NCBI GenBank assembly: GCA_002412925.1
Contig: DHVZ01000077.1
Coordinates: 62,001-126,000 of the forward strand
Direction: 5' to 3'
Source: Anaerolineales bacterium UBA5195
Lineage (GTDB): Bacteria > Chloroflexota > Anaerolineae > Anaerolineales > Villigracilaceae
DNA: 64,000 nt
Shown here: positions 17,201-25,503 of the stretch, piece after piece
How positions within the stretch are numbered: the stretch's first letter is position 1
How the letters are laid out: every line of letters starts with the position of its first letter
The notes under the pieces: generated by a model
Told to the model about the DNA's origin: nothing
The model's input: only the letters and a program-made list of their open reading frames with translations
Database searches by the model: none
Made by a program: the position numbers and the translations under genes

Positions 17201-20200
17201 TCATAGTTGATCGTGTAAGTAGTACCTGCGACCAACCCGGCTCCTGTTACCATACAACTCAACTTGTGAGTTCCGCTAATGACTTTGACCGAACAGGTCC
17301 AGGTGGCCGCCGGATTGGATGAAATTGTGAAAGCGCTTGTTTGAGGAGCCGGCAGCAGAGAAGATAACGGGATTAGGGTAGAAGGGCCAGGTATATTCAA
17401 ATCAAAAATCAATTCAGGCGTTGTGCCTGCCACCAACCCGTAGGTACATGAAGTGAAAGTAATTGGGGACAGACAGGTAGAGAGACTGAGCACCAATTTT
17501 GCCCGGTTAATGTGAATATTGGGCTGGAAAATACTGGTCGGGTCGATCGCGTTACTGGAGTGTGTATATTCAAACAGCAGGCCCCGCACACCTGAAGCAT
17601 TAAAGTTCTGGATGACAAGGTCGGCATAGCCATAGCCGGCAGTCTGTCCATTCGCAGTCGTGGCCGCCACTTTGACTTGAGCAGCGCCGACGAATTTGCA
17701 GGTGCTGTTGATAACAGCACCGGTTGAAGTCTGCTGGCAAAGACTGACGCTGATATTCCCATTATTATCGGCCAGGACTGTATTCTTTGGCCGTACCTCA
17801 ACAACTGTGCGCAAGCCTTTATCCATGTCAAAAGTAGATGTTTCAACCGAGATCGGGGATGTCCCGCCATTGAAATAGAAAACCGGGAGCAAATCCACCT
17901 GCGTACTTGCGACCTCCACCTGCAGGGGAAAACCGGGGGACGTGGATTGCTTATAAATCTTATCACCTGGAAAACTGGCTGTGATGGTCTTGGTACCCGA
18001 GGTGGTAAATTGTAAAGTGCAAGTCACAGCTGGCAGCATGATCGGGCAAGTGGCGCTGCCATCTGTAACAGTCACTGACCCGGTTGGGGAAGCTGTCCCA
18101 GATGGGATCGATGTAAAACCAATCGTGACAGTCAGCTTGCTGCCCACTTGAGCGCGCCCGGTTGTCGGCGAGATACTAATCACAACCAGCCCGGGATCGA
18201 TCAAATCAGGATTGACCGTAATATCCAACGGCGCAGACGAAGACAAGTTGCCGTTCCAGGCGGTCAGGATGTAGGTGCCGCTCGCCGACACATTGATTGT
18301 TTTGAAGCCCTGAGGTGTCAGGTAATCTGCAATCACTTTTTTCTCGGTGAAAAGCTGCACTCGCGTCCACTCCCCCGAAACCGACCAGGCAAACTGAACT
18401 TTCCCGGAGCCAGTCATCGACAGCGGCGTGGCCTTGAAAAACTCAATCTTCGGTGCGGTTGGCGGCGTGCCGTCGAAAACCTTCACCGGCAGCATGAACA
18501 ACCTCTCCAGCTTGCCGCTTTTTGCCGTCATCACAAAATTCATCGATTCCTGCGGGAAGAAAGGTTGTGCTCCCCGGTCGGGCAGGGCCTCTGTAAAAGG
18601 CGCAATTTGCAGCTTGTCGTTATCTGCGCCTTCAATGTCCCACTGAATCATGATTTGCTCACCCTTGGATAATTCCCGGTCCGGCTGGTAAAACTCCACC
18701 CGGTAGCCCAAGTCGGCAGCTTTGTCAGGAACGAGTCCCACATATCTCTCTGGGAAATTGGGATCAGGCGGTACCGCCATTGGAGAGTGGACGCCCAGCC
18801 CGTTCCTGCTGGCGAGAGCAGCGGGAGAGAGAGCCAGCAGCCCGCCACCCTTTCCCATTGAATTAAGCGCGGCGACGCTGGGAACGCCCACCGAGGTTGT
18901 CTTGGTGGGTCTCACCCACACGACAAACGAATTGACCGTAATTTTCGGCTGCACGATTTTTATAAAATAACTACGCAGTTCGCTCCCGCTGGCATTGACG
19001 GCTTCAAGCGTAACCAGGGAATCCTTGGTCAGCGCAACCTGTTGCTCGCCGCTAAACTGGTCAGGTTTCAGTTCATAAACCACCTTGTCGATAGTTAGTA
19101 ATGTCTTATCGGCTTTGCTCACCGACCAGCGCACATTAACGCTTGTTCCTTCAGGAACGCTTGTGCGATCCACTTCGAAGACATTGATCACTGGTTTGGG
19201 AGGCACAACCAGGATGGTCTGGGTCTTCTTTTGATCCAGGCCAAAGAGGCCGGAAAGCCAGTTGCTGGCAGCCAACTCATAGGTTGTGGATTGGGTGGGC
19301 GCTATCGTCTGGGATACCTGTCCACGATTGATGGCCTGGTCATAATTGGAGAGGCTCAAGGTGGTGGCAAATGGCGAGACAGACCAGTCCAATTTGGTTG
19401 TATCACCCTGTTCAATGATGTCTTTCCCAGCAGCAACTTCGAAAGAATAAATGCGCGGCTGGACCAAAATAAACAATCCAATCAGAATTAAAGCCAATGC
19501 CAAAACAATTGTCCACCAGCCAATCAGGGGCACACTGGTTACCGTCCCGCTGACGGTCTGCGAAAGCGAGGATTGTTGGGTGAGCTGTGTTGTCGCGGTG
19601 TAATGGTAGTCTTTACTGCGCAGGGCCGCGATGGGACGCTTGAGGGGCGTGACTTCGATGGGCATGGAAATGGATTGGCCGGCCGGGATATTGATCATTG
19701 TCTGGCGACTGCGTTCCACATCCTTGCTCACTTTGAAATCGAACGAGCAGCCGTTTTCATCGTCGAAGGCCGTGATATTGAAATCAGCCTCGCTGTTTCC
19801 GGTGTTGGAAATGGGCAGTTTCACAATCCCACTGCGTTTACGCCAGTAAATGCGCTGCTGTTTCGGTGAAAGATTGCCAATTGTAAATTCGTAATAGGGC
19901 AAAATGTTTAGCGTAAGCTGGGTCTGTACGGGCTGACTGGCATAGTTGGGAGATGAAACGATGGCTTGCAGGGAGTGGCTGCCAGCTTTGCTGCCAGGGT
20001 CGCGCGGAGGCGTCACTGAGATGTGAACCATGGCACGCTGTCCCTCGTACAGATTGACCACAGTTGGTTCCACTTTTATCCAGGCATCCGGGAGTCCCTG
20101 TGTGGATACGGAGAACCCGGCCACAATTGGCCCGGCGTTGATGATTTCTATTTCGTAAACAGCAGTCTGTCCGACTGCGACTTCCAACTGCTTCGGGAGC

Positions 20201-20616
20201 ACATTCACGAGGATGGGGCTGTCGCCGGTGGGGCTGGTTGCTGGTATTAGCGCACTTTGCCCCATCATGACCGATCCCGCTGCCGCGGAGCGCGACACCG
20301 AGACATGCAGCCCATTGGAACCACCCTTCGGTTGGAACGCAAGAGTGTATCCGCCGATTTCCACCCGCTGCATTGGGGAGAATTTCACGGGAGTGGCCGT
20401 AAGTTGAGTGCCATCAATCTTGATTGCTGAGATGCCCCCCAGCGCGACAAAGTGAAATTGTCCTTCCTGCAAATGCATGGTGGCATGAAAAGGCAAAACA
20501 CCGGTTCCAGTTAAAACGACTTCGTTTTCAGGATGGCTGCCGATATTAACCACCGGGGAATCAAAATCAAGTTCCTGTGAGGTCATATCGTCGGGTCGGA
20601 TAAGTGTGTTTATCAT
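14281..20616 (-). CDS. Giant surface protein: FHA-like head, internal TM, long Ig-like repeat tail
   Basis: This is a 2111-residue protein; GGAG lies 8 bases before the ATG. Residues 1-98 are FHA-like (VVNIGSHPENEVVL, PFHATMHLQEGQFHF). Residues about 130-235 and 240-355 are NEW3/CARDB-like beta domains (EIEIINAGPIVAGFSV; KLPISNTGNSEADFNI). A TM helix follows at about 362-384 (WWTIVLALALILIGLFILV). The rest is beta-sandwich repeats, with Big_3-type copies near 804-895 and three tandem ones at about 1815-2111 (GTVVFKDGGVAL, GSVQFMDGSTPLG, GSVHFYDGTTLLG). There is no N-terminal signal, so the TM must act as an internal signal-anchor with the head inside and the repeats outside. It could be a docking receptor or adhesin for the injection system. 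Confidence 0.88.
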   Translation of the reverse strand: MINTLIRPDDMTSQELDFDSPVVNIGSHPENEVVLTGTGVLPFHATMHLQEGQFHFVALGGISAIKIDGTQLTATPVKFSPMQRVEIGGYTLAFQPKGGSNGLHVSVSRSAAAGSVMMGQSALIPATSPTGDSPILVNVLPKQLEVAVGQTAVYEIEIINAGPIVAGFSVSTQGLPDAWIKVEPTVVNLYEGQRAMVHISVTPPRDPGSKAGSHSLQAIVSSPNYASQPVQTQLTLNILPYYEFTIGNLSPKQQRIYWRKRSGIVKLPISNTGNSEADFNITAFDDENGCSFDFKVSKDVERSRQTMINIPAGQSISMPIEVTPLKRPIAALRSKDYHYTATTQLTQQSSLSQTVSGTVTSVPLIGWWTIVLALALILIGLFILVQPRIYSFEVAAGKDIIEQGDTTKLDWSVSPFATTLSLSNYDQAINRGQVSQTIAPTQSTTYELAASNWLSGLFGLDQKKTQTILVVPPKPVINVFEVDRTSVPEGTSVNVRWSVSKADKTLLTIDKVVYELKPDQFSGEQQVALTKDSLVTLEAVNASGSELRSYFIKIVQPKITVNSFVVWVRPTKTTSVGVPSVAALNSMGKGGGLLALSPAALASRNGLGVHSPMAVPPDPNFPERYVGLVPDKAADLGYRVEFYQPDRELSKGEQIMIQWDIEGADNDKLQIAPFTEALPDRGAQPFFPQESMNFVMTAKSGKLERLFMLPVKVFDGTPPTAPKIEFFKATPLSMTGSGKVQFAWSVSGEWTRVQLFTEKKVIADYLTPQGFKTINVSASGTYILTAWNGNLSSSAPLDITVNPDLIDPGLVVISISPTTGRAQVGSKLTVTIGFTSIPSGTASPTGSVTVTDGSATCPIMLPAVTCTLQFTTSGTKTITASFPGDKIYKQSTSPGFPLQVEVASTQVDLLPVFYFNGGTSPISVETSTFDMDKGLRTVVEVRPKNTVLADNNGNISVSLCQQTSTGAVINSTCKFVGAAQVKVAATTANGQTAGYGYADLVIQNFNASGVRGLLFEYTHSSNAIDPTSIFQPNIHINRAKLVLSLSTCLSPITFTSCTYGLVAGTTPELIFDLNIPGPSTLIPLSSLLPAPQTSAFTISSNPAATWTCSVKVISGTHKLSCMVTGAGLVAGTTYTINYDYNNADPLLSGARNDYYMGSDPTIPFGPASFQLKVLDNTKVLIGNLSGVKVGERIRLTGPDLTTAGIVEIRNSTGRFFPSTGLTLEEKSGADIFGVENEGVNCTRDNGNGSKVVVTAANADCFIYFKHIGSSYTLVATFAGDATNNGGTSGDTPVSVQKQDQISATIKYLDPVAGDYTTTFPPNFITNTGSSIRVELDGPSSSFSPGNTSFPPTALVDRKVLVTLTNAFSIANCQITTNSLVADLTGGVYEVTITQKAKGDPTIPASLTYVTAADFDISCSLGNTIGLSFTVTFSDKTNPTKDSDDFGFAISPIGKTNIPVSLPSLGSMTVSVLRQDTANTEMADSVAKTIGKLHFGQIYSVGITGSTDIAVKYNYEVKAVYTWQCPYGILCILAYWTRNIDPVVASQNARNQVLSNYTANAKWNVDPANFLNKDNNLGTVGSTCVSSNMPTDMPLTPTDHTSTPPPEYYHLSLSTSYHWNFPILERTETYLYSYYGTMTLRLSSAQRCTLVFDGTTNDNSFTGGTIAINARSGDGLFEVNSAYTVQQIDKQTTSMTFSPSGKTIGYTNSDLPITATLSSTDIIGGTALALVNTGLPFSGQFSPTPTSFAGACSNMSRTNTLTATGVIQKFLSTSPVASTSTCGIGLQYVGNKHFKGVGPLDLPEMEFKDNTTSITLLPAPASPSTYGASVTFTATITPNTLAGTVVFKDGGVALGPPVTVSGGTASYSTTSLNVVNSPHSITATFTPTDTNYLPSTTSPAQSVSHAVTTATTTTTITSPATPASATYGATVAITATVNPSSAAGSVQFMDGSTPLGTPVTVSGGTATLPAPSLNVANSPHTITAVFTPSNTNYSTSTSPALIYTISAVTTTTSNVTLVAPAPPLHPTANLTLAATVSSAPSSVAPIGSVHFYDGTTLLGTATVSSGSNPNITYTFNITLPVGNYSVTATYVPANSNLATSSSGTALPINVVP

Positions 20617-20637
20617 TCTGGGACTCCTGTAATCCAG

Positions 20638-21576
20638 TTACAGCCAGATAAAACGGTATAAGAACACCAGCGCGGTTAACGTCATCAAAATAAGGGTGAC
20701 GGTGGAAAAGGCTGGTAGAAAATAGCGCCATGCCCCAACCGGATTGAAGTGAACAGTGCCATTTTTTATGCTTGGCATTGCTGCCACATCAGGAAAATCG
20801 GCGGTCACTGGCAGAGCCTCGATGGTGTAAGGGAAACTTCCCGGAGGGTAATGCCTGCGACGGGTTCCAACCCGCAGCAAAAGGTTAAGAGATTGTCCCG
20901 GTTCAATCAGCGGGGTTTGCACAAAACAGGATTCCTCAGAGGCTCCCACCTTCAATTGCCGTGACGATGAGACTTTTTTGCCATCGCCAGCTGACTGTTT
21001 GCCGCCGCTCTTGCCCTGAAACCCGCTCACCTGCCGGCTGAGCGTTTGCGGCGCCCGTGAAGTTCTGAGGGAGGCGGCTTGCACGGCGCGGGATGAGCTG
21101 GCTTGTTGCTTTAATTTGCTACCCATCGACCCAGGCAGGAAGTTCCCGATTTGCTCGAGCACGGAAGCTGATTTCCCCGCCACAGATGATACTGACTGTC
21201 CAGCTTTGGCAGCCGCATCGACGCCGGAGGGCGTGGTGGAGGCCGGTATGTTTCCAGGTTGTTCGGTTTGGCTGGGCGGATTTTTTGTGGGTGGGGATTC
21301 AACCAGGTCGTCAGACTCGGTGGGCAAATATACCGCGGCAAGCGGTAATTTGTTAAATAGAAGCGTGAAATGCAAAGAAGGCTCCGGGCTTTTCACTTCC
21401 AGGTAATAAATACTGCGGCAGTTGCCCTTGTTTTCCAACACGACTGCATGTTCCCGTTCCGCCTTTACCCGTAAAACACGCGAAAAGAGCAAGACCAGCA
21501 GGAAACCGGTCAGGCTGATAAAAAGCGTCCCTATTATCGAAAAAAGGAGGTGAAGCGCCAATTCAATCCAGGGCAT
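20638..21576 (-). CDS. Two-TM protein of unknown function in the eCIS operon
   Basis: This is a 312-residue protein with a strong GAGGAG before the ATG. TM1 is residues about 8-32 (LLFSIIGTLFISLTGFLLVL) and TM2 about 287-310 (FSTVTLILMTLTALVFLYRF). Next to TM1 is a short beta segment (AVVLENKGNCRSIYYLEV) like the NEW3-type domains of the adjacent giant protein. The middle (about 90-215) is a low-complexity Ser/Gln/Lys region, and residues about 220-265 hold another beta segment (FVQTPLIEPGQSLNLLLRVG). I do not recognise a named family. Its place between the giant FHA/TM protein and the FHA protein suggests a membrane complex of the three. Confidence 0.75.
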   Translation of the reverse strand: MPWIELALHLLFSIIGTLFISLTGFLLVLLFSRVLRVKAEREHAVVLENKGNCRSIYYLEVKSPEPSLHFTLLFNKLPLAAVYLPTESDDLVESPPTKNPPSQTEQPGNIPASTTPSGVDAAAKAGQSVSSVAGKSASVLEQIGNFLPGSMGSKLKQQASSSRAVQAASLRTSRAPQTLSRQVSGFQGKSGGKQSAGDGKKVSSSRQLKVGASEESCFVQTPLIEPGQSLNLLLRVGTRRRHYPPGSFPYTIEALPVTADFPDVAAMPSIKNGTVHFNPVGAWRYFLPAFSTVTLILMTLTALVFLYRFIWL

Positions 21577-21601
21577 ATTTCTCCTCGGCAGGCTGGCAGT
21601 A

Positions 21602-22678
21602 TCAGGAGTTCTCGTCCCAATACGCTTCGGATGGATTCCGTACTACTTTGGTTGCGAAAATGTCTTTTTGAACAGGAATGGCTGACTCAGATGAAGTGGG
21701 TGCAGGGATTGCTTGCGGTTCATCAGCCTCACCAGGCGGCGATACGGCTATCGGGGTATCGATTTTGGTCTTTCCAGGCTTGGGTTCCGCTTCAGGCAAT
21801 GTAAGTGACGTGGAGACTTCAGTCTGGGAAACCGGCATATCATCCGCTACAAGAGAGGCCGCTTGCAGTTCCCTGGCGTCTTCGATGGATGATGTTGGTA
21901 TCGGGGGTTCGACCTTGGTCTCCGGAAGTTTGGTTTTTAAATCAGTTGAGGGAAGCGATACCGGGTTTTCAACCTTGGGAACCGGCATGTCATCTGCTAA
22001 ACTGATCTCTGTTCTGAGCAACGGGCTGACATACAGTCCCTGCTGGATGATAACCTGCTCACCCGGATAACTGGCTGGCGCTGTTACCGAAACCGTAATA
22101 ACTTGATGTCCAGCCGGGGGAGTTGTGGAGCGATGGAAAAACTGGATGCGCACTTCTTCTTCTGCGCCAGGGTAGAGGATTGGCAGCGGGTCGATCTGGA
22201 AACACTCTTCTGACAACCCGTTCACTGCCACCTGGAACTGGCAATTGGGACTCGTCCCCAGGTTTTGAAGCCGCAAAAACCCGGTGGCCGGAAGATCAGA
22301 ACGCAAAACGGCATCCCCCACTGACAGGGATGCCGCTATTTGGCGGGATGATAACACTAATCCGGAAGACAACGGCAGGCGAAAAAGAATGCGATACTCG
22401 CCAAGAACCAGTTCATCGCCATCCCGCACATCCACAGTTGTATAAGACTCGAACGAGGATTCCTTCCCGCCTGAGACCAACTGCGCCGCCGGACCCAGGT
22501 TGAGCGCCTTACAACTCCCCGGAGTTTCCGGGGCATAGATGACCTGCAAGTGAATTGGGGTAATTCCCGGCGAAGACAATTGAATATCGTTGGCAGGCGC
22601 GCTTCCAATTCGCACCATTGCCTTCTCGAATTTATAAGGTTTTTTCCAACCGTTCCGCTCAACAATCGTTAATTCCAT
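21602..22678 (-). CDS. FHA-like domain protein with NEW3-like middle
   Basis: This is a 358-residue protein. Residues 1-105 follow the FHA layout: VRIGSAPANDIQLSSPGITPIH matches the R-IG-xxxxxD-hxhxxxxhSxxH core, with TPIH in place of SRxH, then VDVRDGDELVLGEYRILF. Residues 110-220 are a beta domain (GFLRLQNLGTSPNCQFQV; GAEEEVRIQFFH). The rest is Pro/Glu/Ser-rich and disordered. There is no TM. FHA domains bind phosphothreonine, so a serine/threonine kinase partner is expected; the only kinase trace nearby is the remnant at 25273-25500. The three FHA/NEW3 genes look like an ancient paralogous set. Confidence 0.82.
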   Translation of the reverse strand: MELTIVERNGWKKPYKFEKAMVRIGSAPANDIQLSSPGITPIHLQVIYAPETPGSCKALNLGPAAQLVSGGKESSFESYTTVDVRDGDELVLGEYRILFRLPLSSGLVLSSRQIAASLSVGDAVLRSDLPATGFLRLQNLGTSPNCQFQVAVNGLSEECFQIDPLPILYPGAEEEVRIQFFHRSTTPPAGHQVITVSVTAPASYPGEQVIIQQGLYVSPLLRTEISLADDMPVPKVENPVSLPSTDLKTKLPETKVEPPIPTSSIEDARELQAASLVADDMPVSQTEVSTSLTLPEAEPKPGKTKIDTPIAVSPPGEADEPQAIPAPTSSESAIPVQKDIFATKVVRNPSEAYWDENS

Positions 22679-23038
22679 GGATACCCGTGCTTTCGACTGT
22701 GAATACCAGTAAAAGTTTTGGTTTGTAAATATTATTTGTTATCCGCAGTCCGCTCTTGATTACTGATGTTACGCAGGCATCCCATCTTTTGGGATTGAAA
22801 CGCTACAAAAACCCCTGTATATTGAGGTTTCGCGAAAGAGGGCGTAACATCATTTTATTATACAAATTCGCGAGGCGAAATGCAATCAAAAAATAACCGA
22901 GTTTCTTTTTATAATTGTATGTCGTTTGCTCTTGCGCAATTTTCGCTATTGGCATATCGCGATAGGAAGAAACTAGAGAAATGTGTCGTTGCCTGCGCCG
23001 CTGTCTGGGGCGCCTTCGGCTCTGCACTTGTGATTGAT
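22679..23038. other. 360-bp intergenic region between DUF4157 B and the FHA gene
   Basis: AT-rich with no convincing gene: the short ORFs on both strands lack ribosome sites and family resemblance. It holds a possible internal promoter (listed separately). It also holds one hairpin-like sequence near 22772-22801 ending GGGATTGAAAC, which mimics a CRISPR repeat end but occurs once. Short inverted pieces lie around 22810-22880 (TTTCGCG, CGCGAGGCGAAA). Confidence 0.5.
22700..22729 (-). promoter_or_regulatory. Possible internal promoter for the FHA-giant-sheath part of the operon
   Basis: On the minus strand TTTACA (22724-22729) is followed after 18 bases by TATTCA (22700-22705), about 22 bases before the FHA start codon. 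The match is moderate. It would separate expression of the DUF4157 B cargo candidate from the structural genes. Confidence 0.3.
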
Positions 23039-24904
23039 TTAATCGTAATCATATCCTTTATCCATGCCGCCCTCACGAAAGAGATCGGGCCCGGCTCTAT
23101 TTGAGGCAGCACTAGCTCTCAACTCTTCTACAACCTTGTTCTGTCCCAAATTGTTCAGTTTTTTCATTAAGAGATCAGAACCTCCCGCCCTTTTTTTAGC
23201 AACAGTTTCAAGCATTTGTTTTTGCATGGCATTCTTATTCCTGGCCTGTTCCTCATTCCCATATGTTTGTTCATAAGCAGAAAATGGTAGGTTCAATCGG
23301 TCTGATCCGTATCCTCGTTCACCTTTCACCTGGGTCTTATTTACCATGGACACGGTTCCCTTCTCGCTAAGCTGGCCCTGCTCTTTGAATCGATTGTATG
23401 CATCCCAGGTATGCACCGCATCAGGACGATAATGGCCGCTATCATCATCCATATAATTTACTTTGCCTTTTTCGGCTGCAATATGACCAGCATGGGCAAC
23501 ATCCCCCCCGGCAAAAATGCTGGAATGGTGCAGATTTCTCTTTACCCCATCTTCACCTACAGAACTATCCGGGCCGGAACCCAAAATTGCCTGGCCTGCC
23601 GGGCTCATCGCGTATAACTTTTTTTCTTCAGAACCGGCAGGCAGTCCAGGCTCCGGTCGACCTGCCCGCCTAAGTATGGGAGGCGTTGACATGGCTGGCG
23701 TCAATTTGTTTCTTTCCCGTTCTTCATCTGAATAATACCGGGTCACAACGTGTTTTTGTTCGGATATTGTTGGGGTTCGACCGCGCCAGCCAACCTTTTT
23801 ATCTTCATCTTTGAACTTTTCAGGCAAGTGGATCGGGTCCGGATGAGGTTTCTTTGCTGCCTCGACCAGCTTGACCGCCATACTTTCCCTGGCGCGTTTT
23901 GGATCCCTGAACACATCTGATGCTTTTTTCGAGGCGGTTTCAGCAGGCAATGCTCCGGTAACAGGCGCCGCAGAAGGTGGAATGTATGAGCCATAGGGAC
24001 CAGCAGATGCTGATGCAGCAGGCATCGATGCAGGCGCATCACTCTTTTGTGCAGCAGCTTTCAGCTTGTCATCATCCGGGTCGCGTTGAACAACCCCGCT
24101 ATTGGCGACGCTGGAGGGGCGGGAGGCTACATTCTGCTCTTGTCTCGCGCCATTTGCAGGAGGCTGTTTGCCCGTTTGCTGGAGCACGTGGGTCAATTCG
24201 TGTGCCAGCAGGCGTTTGCCCTCACGGCTTGAAAGATTGTACCTGCCACTATCCAGGTAAATATCCTTGCCCTGGGTCAAGGCGCGCGCCGCCAGGCGGC
24301 GGTTCAATTGCGAGGCATCGTCGTTTGTATGCAAGCGCACAGCGCTGAAATCCGCCCCCATTTTTGTTTCCATTTCCCGGCGCAACTCGCCAGGCAATGG
24401 CTGTCCGCTCCCGTGTGCAGTCACCAGGTGGCTTTCTAAATCTGCGCCAGGTATAAAAGCTTCAGCCATGGATTTCGCCGGGAGCTTATCCGCCCCGGTT
24501 TTTTGTTGAGCCAGCGGGGTGATGGATGCGGCCAGCGGTTTGGCTTGAATCTCTTCTTCGCCGAGATGCTGCACGTTGGAGGTGGGCGCAGGGGCAGACA
24601 TCACCTGCGCACTCACACGATCCGCTTCCTGCTCATAAGAATCCTTCGCCGCACCAACGGTAAGCTTGGCCTGGAGAGTATGGCTGCCCAACAATCGTTG
24701 AACAGCCTGGTTCCCGAGTGCTTGTTGAAGCTGCAGTACATTTCCTGGCGTGATTGTGCCTGGAGAAACTTCGGCCTGTTGCACAAGCGTGGCAGGATAA
24801 ATTTGCTTCTGGGCCAGTAGATCTAAATTCTCAGGAGCAGGTTTCGCTGACCGATGCTTCGAGTCTGTTTTATTGCCGCTATAGGTAGGTTCGTTCGATG
24901 GCAT
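23039..24904 (-). CDS. DUF4157 eCIS protein B with toxin-like C-terminal domain (putative cargo)
   Basis: This is a 621-residue protein; GAGGAG precedes the ATG. Residues 55-75 contain LQLQQALGNQAVQRLL, the N-terminal signature shared with DUF4157 A. DUF4157 spans about 165-250, with HELTHVLQQ near 232. A Pro/Ala linker follows, then a C-terminal globular domain (about 425-575). That domain has KLYAMSPAGQAILG, LHHSSIFAGGDVAHAGHIA near 456 and SGHYRPDA near 486. By recall this HSS-AGG-AG...SGHY-P layout occurs at the ends of bacterial polymorphic toxins and in plant IQM calmodulin-binding proteins. Architecture (loading signature, protease-like region, linker, variable C-terminal domain) and first place in the operon suggest an injected effector. 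No immunity gene is evident. Confidence 0.8.
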   Translation of the reverse strand: MPSNEPTYSGNKTDSKHRSAKPAPENLDLLAQKQIYPATLVQQAEVSPGTITPGNVLQLQQALGNQAVQRLLGSHTLQAKLTVGAAKDSYEQEADRVSAQVMSAPAPTSNVQHLGEEEIQAKPLAASITPLAQQKTGADKLPAKSMAEAFIPGADLESHLVTAHGSGQPLPGELRREMETKMGADFSAVRLHTNDDASQLNRRLAARALTQGKDIYLDSGRYNLSSREGKRLLAHELTHVLQQTGKQPPANGARQEQNVASRPSSVANSGVVQRDPDDDKLKAAAQKSDAPASMPAASASAGPYGSYIPPSAAPVTGALPAETASKKASDVFRDPKRARESMAVKLVEAAKKPHPDPIHLPEKFKDEDKKVGWRGRTPTISEQKHVVTRYYSDEERERNKLTPAMSTPPILRRAGRPEPGLPAGSEEKKLYAMSPAGQAILGSGPDSSVGEDGVKRNLHHSSIFAGGDVAHAGHIAAEKGKVNYMDDDSGHYRPDAVHTWDAYNRFKEQGQLSEKGTVSMVNKTQVKGERGYGSDRLNLPFSAYEQTYGNEEQARNKNAMQKQMLETVAKKRAGGSDLLMKKLNNLGQNKVVEELRASAASNRAGPDLFREGGMDKGYDYD

Positions 24905-25272
24905 AGTGATCTCCTCAATGCGGGCAGAGACTTCGACGCGTCTCGAAATAGTCTAACGGTCAACGCAACTGGAATGTCTTGATTGAGAGGCGGCAAACAG
25001 GCTCCTAAAGATGACAGCCTCGCCATGTGCCCACGGTAAAGTGCAGGCAAAAACCCACATCCCAGCCAAGCTTTTGTAGTAGTGTAGCATGAACTTACGG
25101 GCAAAGGCAAGAGATATTTGTCTACAACCTTTGAGTTAGCAGAAGAAAAACCTGACCAAACCAGCCCGTATACGTTGCGGGGTAGAAACCCCCAACGCTA
25201 CCCTAAACATACTACTCAAGTGATGAACTTCATTAGCCCATAAATTTAGCCACTCCCTGAATTTAGTGAATA
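24905..25272. other. 368-bp intergenic region upstream of the eCIS operon
   Basis: No gene is supported here. It contains the candidate operon promoter near 25081-25110 and a leader of about 170 bases leading to the DUF4157 B start. The part from 25130 to 25270 shows nothing recognisable. Confidence 0.5.
25081..25110 (-). promoter_or_regulatory. Candidate main promoter of the eCIS operon
   Basis: On the minus strand TTGCCT (25105-25110), an 18-base spacer, and TACACT (25081-25086) preceded by TGC form an extended -10 promoter. Transcription would start near 25074, giving a leader of about 170 bases before DUF4157 B at 24904. No better site was seen up to the ABC transporter. Confidence 0.45.
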
Positions 25273-25500
25273 TCAAAAAGCGGTCAGCAGGATGTTGACG
25301 GGTTTGATGCCACGCTGGGCAATCTTATGTTCGTGAGCATATTTGAGCGCGCTGGGCACTGGCATGAACCAACGCACGCTAACCTGATCCAGGTAATGAA
25401 CCGGTACTACGCGCAAATCCTGAGGGGAGTCAGAGGCCTCCGGTTTTTTGCGTACCGGGCTGAGCCGGGTGGGAAAAGCAGCCTCTGTTTTTTTTGACAC
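25273..25500 (-). pseudogene. Remnant of a serine/threonine protein kinase catalytic loop
   Basis: A 75-codon frame beginning at GTG 25500 ends with ALKYAHEHKIAQRGIKPVNILLTAF in two adjoining pieces. Hanks-type kinases have AL-YAH-xxIVHRDIKPxNILL here. The catalytic HRD has become QRG, and the frame stops seven residues after the loop, so activation segment and C-lobe are gone. The N-lobe is also missing: the preceding 48 residues show no Gly loop or VAIK lysine. It lies 3 bases after the ABC ATPase stop. Non-functional as a kinase; it may be the relic of the kinase partner of the FHA proteins. Confidence 0.6.
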
Positions 25501-25503
25501 AGA

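Noticed and set aside
22772..22801. Sequence ATCCCATCTTTTGGGATTGAAAC resembling a CRISPR repeat end
   Set aside because: Only one copy, no spacers, no cas genes in the window.
22803..23104. Short ORFs on both strands in the FHA/DUF4157 B spacer
   Set aside because: No ribosome sites, no family pattern, overlap each other and the DUF4157 B end.
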